Below, in pieces: positions 32,361-44,000 of a stretch of 64,000 nucleotides of DNA. The notes under the pieces are model-generated. The model saw nothing but the letters and a program-made list of their open reading frames with translations, did not search any database and had not been told where the DNA came from. Position 1 is the stretch's first letter. The number at the start of each line of letters is the position of its first letter. The translations under genes were made by a program, and so were the position numbers. The stretch comes from Spiroplasma culicicola AES-1 (GTDB lineage Bacteria; Bacillota_I; Bacilli_A; Mycoplasmatales; Mycoplasmataceae), in NCBI RefSeq assembly GCF_000565175.1, contig NZ_CP006681.1:806001-870000 (forward strand), read 5' to 3'.

Positions 32361-33245
32361 CTAATAAAAGAATGTACGATCCTTTTTAACAATTTTTTTT
32401 GGTTTTAATTTTGGATCTTTTAAGTCAACATTAATATATTTGTCCATATTTTTTTGAACTTCTTTTTTGACATTTTGAGTTAGAATATCTGTTTTAATTG
32501 AGATAAATTTCTCTGGCATTAAAGGTTTACCAAAAATCACTTTAATGTTTAATCTTCCTTTTGGTCTTTTTTCATATAATTTATATGAGTCAATAATTGT
32601 AACTGGCACAATTGGTGCATATGACATTTGTGCCAATTTCATACTTGCTCCCAAGAATTCTTGTAATTCTTGTTGACGACTTCTTGTTCCCTCTGGGAAA
32701 ACTACAACACTTCTTTTATATTCATTGATTAATTCTTTTCCTTCTTTCATGGCATTTAAAGCACTTCTTGGGCTTTTTCTGTCTAAAGGAATATTATCTG
32801 TTAGATTCATAAAGTGTTTAAAAATAGTGGCACTTCATAATTCTTCTTTGGCAATAAATGCAACTGGTTGTTGTAATGCAAAATCATTAATTGCCATTAA
32901 TAAAATGGGATCCATATTTGATTGATGGTTTGGTGCTAAAATAATTCCACGATCTAATCAATTTTCAATTCCAAAAACATGAATATTTACATTTCCAATT
33001 TTTAGAACCTTACGAATTTTTTTCTTAACTCAGTTATAGCGATATTCTTCTGAATATGCATTTGGATCATTTTTAATTCTTTTTGTAATTTTTTTAGCTT
33101 TAACAACAGTTCTTCAAATACTTCAAGCACTAAAAAATAATCTTGCTTTACTAATTTGATACTTAGATTTTTTTTCACCAGCATTTATTGATTCTTGAGT
33201 TGTGTTATTGCTATTTGTAACAATAACTTCTTTTTTAGTAGACAT
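32361..33245 (-). CDS. plsC: 1-acyl-glycerol-3-phosphate acyltransferase PlsC
   Basis: Second acylation in phosphatidic acid synthesis. 294 residues with a lysine-rich N-terminal extension of about 85 and a basic C-terminal tail. Catalytic NHQSNMD (NHx4D) lies near residue 105 and the second block FPEGTRS near 185. ATG at 33245 chosen because GAGGTATT precedes it; an upstream in-frame ATG at 33263 lies within folA. The folA stop is four bases away. Confidence 0.93.
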
Positions 33246-33249
33246 TTTC

Positions 33250-33720
33250 TTAATACCTCTCATAAATTCTAACTATAAATTCATCAAATTCACTTGTTTG
33301 TGTAACTTTTCATAAATTTAGGTCAACAAAAGGAGCGTAGACATCTCCTTTATAGTCTTCTTTAATGTAACTTACCACTAGTTTATTAGCATACTCTAGT
33401 GTTAATTCAAAAATTTGCTTTCCACCAATAATTATAAGTTCTTCTTGACTATTTTTAAAGTCTTTTAAGACATTTTCTAATTTATTTGTAAATTTAATGT
33501 CTTTATGATCAAAAACCAAATTTTGATTTGTAATAACAATGTTTTGGCGATTTGGTAAAGGTTTAACATAAAGTGAATCTCATGTTTTGCGTCCCATTAA
33601 AACTGTTTTATTTTTAGTATATTTGATAAAATGTTGCATTTCTTCTTTGATATTTCAAGGTAATTTCTCGTTTTGACCAATTACTCCCTCATTTGTTTGT
33701 GCTCATAATAAAGTAATCAT
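33250..33720 (-). CDS. folA: Dihydrofolate reductase
   Basis: Regenerates tetrahydrofolate used by thymidylate synthase. 156 residues. Starts MITLLWAQTNEGVIGQ, then LPWNIKEEM with the catalytic acid, VLMGRKTWDSL for NADPH, and IIIGGKQIFEL. Trp codons are TGA at several conserved positions, including the LPW motif. Its ATG shares one base with the thyA TAA (TAATG), so translation is coupled. Confidence 0.96.
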
Positions 33721-34589
33721 TAAACAGCAACTGCTCCTTTAATTAAAGGATGGGGATCATAATCTTTTAAGACAATATCGCTATATTTAATATCGAAAAT
33801 AGTTTTATTTTCAAAATTAATTTCAAGTGTTGGTAAGTGCTTTGGTTCACGAGTTAATTGTAAATTCAATTGTTCAATATGGTTCGAATAAATATGAGCA
33901 TCTCCAATTGTATGAACAAAATATCTTGGTTTTAAACCACATTCAAGTGCAACCAACATTAAAAGTAATGAATAACTTGCAATATTAAAAGGAACTCCTA
34001 AAAAAACGTCTCCACTTCTTTGATATAACTGTAAATCTAAAAAACCATCTTTTGAAACATAAAATTGAAATAAACTGTGACATGGAGGTAAAGCCATTTT
34101 ATCAACTTCAGCTGGATTTCATGCACTAATAATATGTCTTCTTGAATAAGGATTTACTTTAAGATCATTTATTAAATCTTTTAACTGATCTTTTCCATTA
34201 AAATCTCTTCATTGTTTTCCATAAACTGGTCCCAATTCTCCATATTTTTGGGCAAATTGATCATCAGTTTTAATTTTTAAAACAAATTCCTCAAGAGTTT
34301 CGCCATGATAATCTTGTGATTTTTTAAAGATTTCATAAGGCCATTCATTTCAAATTTTGACATCATTGTCCACTAAATACTTAATGTTTGTATCTCCCTT
34401 AATAAATCACAAAATCTCATGTACAACTGCTTTAAAAAAAACTTTTTTAGTAGTTAATAAGGGAAATCCTTCACGTAAATCATAACGAGTTTGAGTTCCA
34501 AATTTTGAGATTGTACCTGTATTTGTGCGATCATCTCTACTTTCACCATTTTTTAATATATCTTTTACTAAATCTAAATATTGTTTCAT
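33720..34589 (-). CDS. thyA: Thymidylate synthase
   Basis: Methylates dUMP to dTMP with methylene-tetrahydrofolate. 289 residues. Catalytic Cys in [13 protein letters not shown], the RRHIISAWNP phosphate-binding segment, and GDAHIYSNH. Together with folA and dCMP deaminase it gives a de novo dTMP route alongside the salvage route through deoA. Seventeen bases or so after acpS on the same strand. Confidence 0.97.
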
Positions 34590-34600
34590 TGCCTATCTCC

Positions 34601-34927
34601 TTAATTTACTAAATTTAAAGCTACACTAACAGCATAATCTTTTTCATGTGAAATTGAAATTTCGATATGGCTTAAATTATCTGTTAAAACTACTGGTTTA
34701 TTATCTTTATAACCAATTGATATACTTTTTGGAGCAATATTTAAGTCAATTACTTTAAATATTGCTTCTTTGGCAGCTCATCGACCAGCCAAAAATTGTT
34801 TTTTTGCTTCAACTAATGTTAATGCTTCAAAAAACTGATATTCATCTGGATGTAAAATCTGAGCTACATATTTTTCTTCTAATTTAATTCTATCAATTTG
34901 AACGATATCTATTCCAATCTTGCTCAT
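34601..34927 (-). CDS. acpS: Holo-[acyl-carrier-protein] synthase
   Basis: Attaches 4'-phosphopantetheine to acyl carrier protein. 108 residues. The family motifs are GIDIVQIDRI at the N-terminus (metal-binding Asp) and LAGRWAAKEAIFKV (Glu and Lys). The C-terminus has ISISHEKDYAVSVAL. TGA encodes the Trp in GRWAAKEA. Its ATG is four bases beyond the CvpA-like gene stop. Confidence 0.95.
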
Positions 34928-34931
34928 TTAA

Positions 34932-36482
34932 TTACACATCCAATCTTGCAAAGTCAAAGTAGTAACCCATTCAATAACCATTATAGTCTTTTGAATTATT
35001 TGGATTTCCATTTGTAATTCTTTCACGCACATTTTCATCTAAAAGGTTTCAATGCTCCAATGTGTATTGATTAAAGATTGGTGAAAGTACTGAACCAGTT
35101 GGTGAAATTTCAAGACCATCTAAAATGTATTTAGTAGTGTAAAATGATGGAATAAAAGTTGGAATATCAGGATTATTTGTTGCAATTGAATTTACAAAAT
35201 GTAAATTTCTCAAATAACTGTATGTTCTTTCTGCTTCACGTAAAATTAACTCTAATTCCCTATCTGCTTCACCTTCAGCAACTAATCCAATTTGTACTGA
35301 TTGATCTCATAAAGGATTTTTATAACTATTAGTTGATGATACTCAATTTCATCAATTTACAAATTCTTTTTGATTGTAATATTCAAAGCCATTTCCTTGT
35401 GCTGCTCTTTCATCCATATATGCTTGTAATGAATTCATTAATTCAACACTATTATTAGTATCTTTATTTGTTTCTCCAATTGGATTATTTTTAATTAATT
35501 TTGGAGCAACTAACATTGCTTCTGCCATTAGTCTAAATACAGATCTTGAATCTTCGGGCATTAATTCAATACAAGTGGCAACTGGTGCTTTAAAAGGATT
35601 ATTTGTTGAATAACCTTTTAACATTGTTGTTGAAAATGCATCATAAACAGAGTAAGGAATATTTTGCAATCCTCCACCCTCTTCATTACTATTGTTCATA
35701 GCTTGGTTTGCAATTGTAATTACAGGATCTAACAAGTAAGTTTGAACACAAGCATTTGTATACATATATTTGACAACTGGTAAAACTGGTATATCAGTTG
35801 TAACTTTACGTGAAATTGCATATCGTTTAAATGAGTTTCCATTTTTGGCTCATTCAACTTGTTCTTCTTCACTTAAACGTGAAAAATCAAGAACACCAAT
35901 TCTTTGATGTTCAAATCCCAAAACAGGTAAACTAAAAACTGTACTTAAAATCATTGCAAAAGTCATTCCTAAAGCAAAACCATTAAAAGCACCTAACATC
36001 ATATCTGCAGAACCAACAATACGCATTCTTCGCATTTTTGCTCTCAATCCACGATAAAGTATAAAACCAACTAAATTAACAATGACAAATATTAAAAAAC
36101 AAAAAATTATATATAATCCCAAAGCTACTAATACCTTTAAAAATTCACTTCCAATATTTCCTCAACTAATTTCACCAAGTTCTTCTTGAGAAACACCAAA
36201 CAAATTAGTTAAAATCGAGGTAAAAAGATCTCCGATACCCTTCCCAACTTCATCAAATACATCACTTATTCCGATTTTATTCATTAATTTCATAACCGGA
36301 GCACTTGTTGCATTTGTTAATAAAGTTGGAATAAACATCATTAAAATAACTGCTACTAGTTCTAAAGCTAAAATATAAAAAGTCATGAAAAATCCACGTC
36401 TTAAACCAAACATTACACTACCAATAATTACTGATACTGCAATGATGTCATATAACCATCAAGGTCCAATATTTATGATCAT
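34932..36482 (-). CDS. Large membrane protein with CvpA-like N-terminus (516 aa)
   Basis: Four to five membrane segments in the first 250 residues, in a CvpA/colicin V production-like layout (MFGLRRGFFMTFYILALE...), then about 270 soluble residues, hydrophilic, with a W-rich middle (FVNWWNWV). The C-terminal part would be extracytoplasmic or cytoplasmic and has no recognised domain. CvpA relatives are 160-200 residues, so the C-terminal part is extra. Function unknown; ATG with TAGGAG ribosome site, divergent from rnhC. Confidence 0.75.
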
Positions 36483-36531
36483 GGTTTTTCACTCCTAACT
36501 ATATTTGATTATAACAATATTTTATTATTTG

Positions 36532-36560
36532 TTTACAATAAGATAAACCAATAGTATTAT
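36532..36560 (+). promoter_or_regulatory. Promoter of rnhC
   Basis: Plus strand: -35 TTTACA (36532-36537), 17-base spacer, -10 TATTAT (36555-36560), start expected near 36567. Confidence 0.6.
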
Positions 36561-36587
36561 TATAATAATGATGGGATGGGAAAAATA

Positions 36588-37526
36588 ATGGCTTCTTTAA
36601 GTTTTAAAAAAGTTGATAAAGAAATTATTGAAAATATTTTAAAAGAAAATAAACCATATTTTCAAGAAATTAAAAATCCTACCCTAAGTGCTTTAATAAA
36701 AACAACAAATAATGAAACAATTAGTATTTTTAAAAATAAAACAGTTCTAATACAAGCAGATAATCCAACTGATTTTGCATTACGTTATAAATTAATATTT
36801 AAAAATAACAGCCAAGCAGTTCAAGCAAAACAATTACCAACAGTTGTCAAATTAATAAGTCCTGAAATTATTAATAAAGAAGAAACAATTTTAGGATGTG
36901 ATGAAGTAGGAGTTGGTGATTTTTTTGGTCCTTTAGTAACTTGTTGTGCCTATGTTGCTAGTAGTTTTAAAGATGAATATCCAAAAATATATTCTAAAAT
37001 TAAAGATTCAAAAAAACTAACTAATTCTCAAATTTATGAGTTATATGAAGATTTACAAGGTAAAATTGGCTTTTCAGTCTTTATTATGGACAATACCCTT
37101 TACAATCATTTATATGATTTGTTTAAAAATACCCATAAATTAAAAGCCCTAGCTCATAATCAAGCTTTGTTAAATTGATTTGAAGCAAATAGTCAAGATA
37201 TGTATTATAGCAAAATAGTTATGGATAAATTTGTAGAGGCAAAGCATTACTTTTCATATTTAAGCGATCGCAAAGAAGTGATTCACGATAAAATGGAATT
37301 TCACACTAAGGCAGAAGATAAATATATTGCAGTTGCATGCGCAAGTATTATTGCACGCTATCATTTTTTAGAAAAAATTAAAATGTTAGAACTTGAGTTT
37401 AAAGTTGAATTACCACTTGGAGCAAATAATAGTGTTAAATTAAAGGTACAAAAATACAAAAAAAATAATTGAGATGTAGTTCATCATTTTACAAAAATGC
37501 ATTTTAATAGCAAGATTACAAATTAA
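36588..37526 (+). CDS. rnhC: Ribonuclease HIII
   Basis: Removes RNA from RNA-DNA hybrids. 312 residues: N-terminal TBP-like substrate domain (about 1-95), then the RNase H fold with GCDEVGVGDFFGPL carrying the Asp-Glu of type HIII, DSKKLTNSQI, and conserved acids later (KIVMDKF, HTKAEDKY). TGA codons encode Trp. ATG at 36588 follows GGGATGGGA; an in-frame ATG at 36576 is an alternative. One of few plus-strand genes, with own promoter and strong terminator. Confidence 0.94.
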
Positions 37527-37556
37527 AAAGCGACTTAGATATCTAAGTCGCTTTTT
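37525..37556 (+). terminator. Terminator of rnhC
   Basis: A perfect 32-base palindrome (16-bp arms) with AAAAAGCGACTTAGAT as left arm, ending in T6. Includes the rnhC stop; could act from both sides. Confidence 0.9.
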
Positions 37557-37574
37557 TAAATGCTAGTCTAAATG

Positions 37575-37738
37575 ATACTTAATTATTTAAATAATAATCT
37601 AAGTATTGTATGTTATCCATACAACATTAGTTGGTATCTAAATACCAACTAATTCCACCGATGGACGCAGTGGTAAAATGTATTAAATTACTAGCGAACA
37701 TTTGCATACATTTTATTTGTGTGTTAAGAATAACACAT
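37575..37738. repeat. Array of six consecutive hairpins between convergent genes
   Basis: Six inverted repeats follow each other almost without gaps: 37575-37606 (13 bp, one bulge), 37606-37624 (7 bp), 37627-37652 (11 bp perfect, 4-base loop), 37655-37673 (4 bp, CCAC/GTGG with an 11-base loop), 37674-37715 (9 bp outer stem, 24-base loop) and 37720-37737 (7 bp, AGAA loop). No reading frame. It lies outside the terminators of rnhC and comEB. It could be a structured RNA or a DNA-level element; strand not decided. Confidence 0.6.
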
Positions 37739-37747
37739 ATAAATTTT

Positions 37748-37772
37748 AAAACATTTTTTAAAAAAATGTTAT
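37748..37772 (-). terminator. Terminator of comEB
   Basis: Stem AACATTTTTT with AAAAAATGTT (about 10 bp), T-rich tail on the minus strand, overlapping the space right after the stop. Confidence 0.55.
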
Positions 37773-37774
37773 TT

Positions 37775-38248
37775 TTATTCAAAAATTTTTATTGAAACTG
37801 GTTTTTTCAATTCCAAAATAATTCCAGCTTCTGTCAGCATTTTTTTTGATATATTATTTTCAACACTACCCTCATATTTATCTGATGAATATATTATTTT
37901 TTTTATTCCTGATTGAATAATACTTTTTGAACACTCATTACATGGAAATAATGAAGTATACATGATTGTGCCACGTAAATTTTTACCAGCAGATAAAATT
38001 GCATTTAGTTCAGCATGAACAATATAGGGATATTTAGTATCTTCTCATTGGCCTTCACGTCCTCAAGGATATAAATCATCGTTTAATCCTCTAGGAAGTC
38101 CATTATAACCTGTTGAAACAATTTGTTTTAAATCATTGACTATCACAGCTCCAACTTGAGTATTTGGATCTTTACTACGCATCGCATTTAATTGAACCAT
38201 TGCTAAAAAATATGTATCTCAGTCAATATAATCTTTTCTTTTTTGCAT
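37775..38248 (-). CDS. comEB: dCMP deaminase
   Basis: Deoxycytidylate deaminase, making dUMP for thymidylate synthase. 157 residues. Zinc site: HAELNAIL (His, Glu) and PCNECSKSI (two Cys). TRNA/cytidine deaminase relatives are excluded by the N-terminal MRSKDPNTQVGAVIV and GYNGLPRG segments typical for dCMP deaminase. TGA codons encode Trp at WDTYF and WGREGQWE. Single gene ahead of the hairpin array. Confidence 0.93.
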
Positions 38249-38270
38249 AATTTAATTTCCTTTATTTGTA

Positions 38271-39563
38271 CTAAATAGAATGCAAGTTAAGAGTTTCATC
38301 AATTCAATAATGCCAACCATTATCTTTTAAGAGAATTTCATTTACTTTATCAACTGATAAAATTCCATGTCTTGCATACTCAATTAATGCATAAATTGTT
38401 GTTCCTTCTGGTGCAAGAGAATAGGTTGGAATAAAAATACAAATTATAGGCATTAAAATTAATCCCACTAGCATGATAATTGGAAATGCAAGATAAAAGT
38501 CTGGTTTTGAATAATCATATGTAAATAACATAGTCATTGATCCAGCAATTCCAGCTGCTGCAACAATTAAGATTAAATCATATCCACTTTTAAAGAATAG
38601 TGCATATAAAATCATAATAATTATAGGCATTAATAGTCTATTTTTTGAAAATAATGTAATTGGATCATTTTTTTTGACTCAAGTTGTTACTCCTAAAGAA
38701 GCAATAACAGATGCCATAAACCCTAAAATTCCACTAAAGACAACTCCAGGTACCATCACAGAAACAAATAAACCTGTCATTGGATAAGTAATAAACATTA
38801 TTAAAGCAAATTTTCATGAACCAATGATTCCTTCAGTATATTTTGAAAGTTTTAAAACCATTGCACCCATAATAATTGTTTCAAATAAAAATCCAATTAT
38901 TCCTAAAGACATTGTATTAAATCCATAAGTAAATATTCTTCAATATTGGCCAGCATAAATTGTTAATGCTTTGTTTGTTCCTCCAAAGAATAATGAAGAA
39001 ACATCAGAGTATTGTAATCAGCTTCCCCCAGCTATAAAGAATCAAAAAGCAAAACATACAATTGGAATTACAAAGAAAATTAAAGTCAGTCCCATAGATA
39101 CAAAACTATTTGATTGCATTCTTGAAACTAAATTTTTAAGTTTAATATTTGAAGATTTACTTGGATTTTGTAATGTTTCAAGCATTTCTTCTTCACTCAT
39201 TTGTTCTTCATCTTTTTCTGGTTCTTTTAAATTAACAATTTTGGGATAATATTTTCCCAATTGAGTAACAATATTATCAAAAGAAGAAATACAAATTGAA
39301 TTTTCAATTATTTGATCAGTAATAATAATGTTTAATACTTCAATATGTTCTCTTTTAGCAGTTTTTAAACTTTCTTTCAATTGCTTAAGTTCTTTTTCAT
39401 TATCTGCTTGACCAATAGAAATCACAATAATTTGATTTCTATTTTTTGGATTAATTAAATAGGAAATATAATTATTACTAAATTCATTATTTGCTTTGTA
39501 TTTTTCAACTTTAATAAAGTAGTGGACTAAAGATAACTTAATATCATTATTTGAAATAGCCAT
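38271..39563 (-). CDS. Rhomboid-like membrane protein, probably inactive (430 aa)
   Basis: About 165 soluble N-terminal residues, then six or seven membrane segments. The segment FFGG...GQYWRIFTYGF, then GSWKFALIMFITYPMTG, then GVVFSGILGFMAS follows the rhomboid protease order, and VFSG is in the place of the catalytic GxSG. The TM2 HxxxN motif and the TM6 catalytic His (expected around IVAAAGIAG) are not seen. So the serine may remain while its partner is lost. Ribosome site and 23-base spacing upstream of comEB suggest cotranscription. Confidence 0.6.
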
Positions 39564-39571
39564 TTTAACAC

Positions 39572-40486
39572 CTAGTTTTCTAACTCTTTTATTTTAACAT
39601 TAATTTCTTCTGGTAATTCACAACTAAAAACTTTTTTTTCTTGACTAATTGGGTGAATAAATTCTAAACGTGCTGCATGTAAGTATTGACCAAATTCAAG
39701 CTTCATATCTTCTCTAAATGCATATAAAGGATCTCCTACAACTGGGTGTTTAATAAAAGCCATATGAACTCTAATTTGGTGTGTTCTTCCAGTTTCAATA
39801 ATACATTTTACAAGTGTATGATTTTCAAAACGCTGCATCACTTCAAAATGAGTTTTGGCATATTTTGAATTAATGTCTGTCACTGTCATTTTTTTGCGAT
39901 CACCCTTGCTTCTTCCAATTGGTGCATCAATTAAACCCTTGTTTGGTTCAATCACTCCATGAACTAAAGCAATATATTCTTTGTGAATTTCATTATTTGC
40001 CAACATTTGAGTTAAAGCTTTATGAGTTTTATCATTTTTTGCAACCAACATTAATCCTGTAGTCATTTTATCTAAACGATGAACGATACCTGGGCGCAAT
40101 ACTCCCCCAATTGAAGATAAATCTTTGATATGATACAACAATCCATTAACTAAAGTATTATCTGGATTTCCAGCAGCTGGGTGTACTACTAAACCATTGG
40201 GTTTATTAACTACTAATAAATCTTTATCTTGATAAACAATTTCAAAAGCAACATCTTGTGCAATTGCATCAATTATGTCAGGAGTTTTTGGTTCAATTGA
40301 AATTTCATCATTTGCTAATAAATTATATTTATTTGAAACAATATTTTGATTTACAAGAATATAACCTTCTTCAATTAATTTTTGAACATAACTTCTTGAA
40401 AAATCATATTCTTCTTTTAAATAATCGGTTACAAACTTATCTAATCTAATTGAACCTTGTTCGACTGTAATTGTGATTTTATCCAT
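39572..40486 (-). CDS. rluD: Pseudouridine synthase, RluD family
   Basis: 304 residues: N-terminal S4 RNA-binding domain (RLDKFVTDYL...SYVQKLIEEGYILVN), then catalytic domain with GIVHRLDKMTTGLMLVAK, where the Asp of HRLD is the nucleophile, and ETGRTHQIRVH near the C-terminus. Exact target (RluD 23S positions or RluB/C like) is not decided by the sequence. It follows lspA closely, the usual lspA-rluD pairing of Firmicutes. Confidence 0.93.
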   Translation of the reverse strand: MDKITITVEQGSIRLDKFVTDYLKEEYDFSRSYVQKLIEEGYILVNQNIVSNKYNLLANDEISIEPKTPDIIDAIAQDVAFEIVYQDKDLLVVNKPNGLVVHPAAGNPDNTLVNGLLYHIKDLSSIGGVLRPGIVHRLDKMTTGLMLVAKNDKTHKALTQMLANNEIHKEYIALVHGVIEPNKGLIDAPIGRSKGDRKKMTVTDINSKYAKTHFEVMQRFENHTLVKCIIETGRTHQIRVHMAFIKHPVVGDPLYAFREDMKLEFGQYLHAARLEFIHPISQEKKVFSCELPEEINVKIKELEN

Positions 40487-40489
40487 AAA

Positions 40490-41257
40490 CTATTTCTCCT
40501 GCTTTATATTATTATTTTGACGATACTCTTTTTTAAATGCTTTTCAATTTTGTTTTAATTGTTTGCGATCATGTAAATATACTTTATATATGTTTCATTG
40601 TTGATTAATTTTTTGTTTTTTAACATCATTTAAATAGTTATTTTCTAAAACTTCCAAACTTGTTAAATGGTTTTCATAACTTGCAAAGAATACTTCTTCT
40701 TTTGAAATAATTCAACGATAAATTTCAACAACGATAAATCAAATTAAAAATAAAATTAATAATCCTACAGCAATATTAACAAATAAATCTGCAATATTAA
40801 AAATATAAGTATTTGAACCTCATAAATTAAAGTCTCATTGTAAAAAGTCAACAACTCCGCCCTTTTCTCCACCAGGTATTTTAATTGGAGCTCAAGCACG
40901 TGCTATTAAATTACCAAGACTTCCAGCAAGCATTACATTTACTGCATTTAATCATTTTTTGTCTTGAAGAAAAAATCATGCCCCAATCAAAAGAAGTGTC
41001 ACTCCAGTTGCTAATAATATTGCCAATGTAGGATTACCTGCATTCATTCCAAGAGCAGCTCCTGGATTAATAGTATAACTAAATTTTAATAAACCTGGTA
41101 TAAATTCAATTTCTTGACCTTGTTGCATATTTGCAGCAACTATTCATTTTGAAATTCAATCAAATAATACTAAAGTTATTAAAATTGGTGTCATTCACAA
41201 TAATTTATAGCGAAATTTATAATTATAATTCTTTAAAAACAATTTTAAATTGTTCAT
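40490..41257 (-). CDS. lspA: Prolipoprotein signal peptidase LspA with C-terminal extension
   Basis: Aspartic protease that cleaves lipoprotein signal peptides in front of the lipobox Cys, needed for the lipoproteins of this window. 255 residues; four membrane segments with catalytic Asp in VVDFLQWDF and in NIADLFVN. The family is usually about 160 residues; here about 80 charged residues after the last membrane segment form a cytoplasmic helical tail. TGA Trp codons are frequent. It lies between ileS and rluD, the common ileS-lspA-rluD order. Confidence 0.93.
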
Positions 41258-41271
41258 AGTATTTCACAACC

Positions 41272-43980
41272 TTAATTAATTACATCATAACATCTTTGAC
41301 AGATGTCTTCTACTAGTTGGTCAAAAATTGCTCAACAACGTTGACATTTTTGCCCTTCTTTTAATTGAACATTTACATCTCCAATTGTGCCATTTACTTG
41401 ATCTGAATCAGAATTAAATTCAATTGAATTAACAATTAAGATTTGACTTAAATCTTGAATATCTTTTAAAGCACTAAATTGGGGTTTTAAAGTAATATTA
41501 ATTTTTGCTTCAAATCCTTTTTTAATAATTTTTTCATTTCTTGCTTTTTCTAAAGCTTCATTGACATCATCTCTCAATTTTAAAACATTATTTCATATTT
41601 CAATAAATTCTTGAGATTGTTTAAAATCTTGAATTTTAACGTCTAATAAATGAACTGATTGTTCGTGATCAATATTTGTAATATTTTGATAAACTTCTTC
41701 AATTGTGTGAGGAATAATTGCTCTTAACATATCAATTAACATTCACAATTGTTCATACATTACAGTTTGCACTTGTCTTCTTCTTAATGAATCTTGTGCT
41801 TCAACATAGATAATATCTTTAATAAAGTCTAAGTAAAATGAAGATAAATCATTAATCACATAGTTATTTATTAATTTAAAAGCATTATTAAAATTGTAAT
41901 TATCAAAAGTTTCAATAAATTTTTCTTTTGTAACTGTTAAATTATGCAATGCAAATTTATCAACATCGCTTAATTGAGTTTGATAATTTTTAATTGGATC
42001 AAAATCAACAAGATTTGAAAGAATAAAACGAATTGTATTTCTAATTTTTCGATATGATTCAGCAATTTGTTTTAAAATTTCTTTTCCAATTCTTTGATCA
42101 TCAGTAAAGTCTGTTGAACAAACTCATAATCTTAAAATATCACTTCCCAAATCATTGGCAATTTCTAATGGATCAATTGTATTTCCAATTGATTTAGACA
42201 TTTTTTTACCTTTTTCATCATTTGTCATTCCATGAGTTAAAAGTTGTTTATAAGCTGGTTTACCATCATAAATAACAGAGTTAATCATTGATGAGTTAAA
42301 TCATCCACGATATTGGTCATTTCCTTCTAAGTAAACATCAAATGGTCTTTGTAAACCAAAATTTTCTTGCATTGCAATATTTGAACTTCCAGAATCAAAT
42401 CATACATCTAAAATATCTTTTTCTTTTTCAATATTTTGGTTTTTATATTTTTCTGGCAAGAATGTGTCTGTTGGCATTTCAAATCATGCATTTGTCCCTA
42501 ATTTTTCAATTTGTTCAATTGCATAATTAATAGCTTCCATATCCATAATTGGTTGTTTTTTTGCATCATAAAAAGCAATGATAGGAACTCCTCATAGTCT
42601 TTGACGACTAATTGTTCAGTCATTTCTATCTTTAATAATATTTCTTAATCTTTCTTTTGATCAACTTGGATTTGTTGTCACATTTGCAACAATAGTTTTG
42701 TCAATTTCTTCCTTAACAGGTTCTAAACTTACAAATCATTGATGAGTTGCTCTATAAATTACTGGTTTTTTAGTTCTTCAATCATGAGGATATGAATGTT
42801 TTACAAATTTAAGTTTTAATAATAATCCTTTATTATCTAATTCAACTCCAATAATTTTATTGGCATCTTCATAAAAAACTCCTTCAAGACGTGAATCCTC
42901 AATTGTAACATCAAATTTTCCTTGATCATCAATTGGAGCAAATGCTTTAATTCCATTTGCATTAACAATTGCAAAGTCGTCTTCTCCAAATCCCCCTGCT
43001 GTATGAACTAAACCAGTTCCAGCCTCATCAGTTACGTGATGACCAATTACTACAAATCCTGTTTTATTTTCAAATCAAGGATGTTGATATTTTAAGTTTA
43101 GTAACTCTGAAGAAGATAAAGTTCTAACAACACTATAATCTTGTCACCCAATTGTTTCCATTGCATTTGCTAATAAATTAGTTGCAAAAATATATTTTTT
43201 ATTAGTTTCATTATTGATAATTTCACTATATTCAATGTCTTGTCCCACTGCAATTAATTGGTTTGAAGGAATTGTTCATGGAGTTGTTGTTCAAATTACT
43301 AAGTGAGAATCAACAAAATCATTATTTTCAATAATAGGACAAGCCACAAAGATTGTTGGTGATTTTACTTCTGCATATTCAATTTCAGCTTCTGCTAATG
43401 CAGATTCACTAGAAGGCGATCAATAAATTGGTTTTAAATCACGATAAACTAATTTTTTTTCAACCATTTTTGCAAATAATCTCAATTGACTAATTTCATA
43501 ATCATGGGTTAAAGTAATATATTTTTTATCATAATCTGTAAAAATACCAAGTCTTTTAAATTGGTTGCATTGGTTTTCAACTTGTTCTAGTGCATAAGCT
43601 TCACATAATTTTCTAAATTCGGCTGCTGGCATTGATTTGCGATCAACTCCAGTTTTTGTAACAGCTGTCTCAATTGGTAACCCATGAGTATCTCACCCCA
43701 TAATATATTGTGAGTTAAATCCCGTTGAGTTTTTTCATCTTACAATAAAGTCTTTTAAAATTTTATTTAATGCATGACCAACATGAATATTTCCATTTGC
43801 ATATGGGGGACCATCATGTAAAGTAAATGATGATTTTTTTGAATTTAAAGCAATTTTTTGATTATAAATATCTTGCTCTAATCAAGTTTTTTCAATATTT
43901 GGTTCCTTTGTTTTTAAATCTGCCTTCATATCAAAATTTGTTTGCTGAATTAATAATGTTTCTTTATAATTTTTTTCCAT
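41272..43980 (-). CDS. ileS: Isoleucyl-tRNA synthetase
   Basis: Class I synthetase, 902 residues. HIGH-type motif is HVGH in [16 protein letters not shown]; the KMSKS loop is KKMSKSIGN near residue 595; the editing domain lies between. The C-terminal zinc site is CQRCWAIF ... CQRCYD with four cysteines. Expression is very probably controlled by the T-box leader directly upstream (44001-44222). lspA follows by 14 bases. Confidence 0.98.
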
Positions 43981-44000
43981 AATTATTTTCCTTCCTTAAA

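Noticed and set aside
34932-36482. Colicin V production gene as a bacteriocin system with the C39 exporter
   Set aside because: The resemblance to CvpA is limited to the membrane part, the gene is 22 kb away and a link to the exporter has no support.
37575-37738. Insertion sequence ends or remnant transposon
   Set aside because: The hairpins are all different; no transposase fragment, terminal inverted repeats or target duplication could be found.
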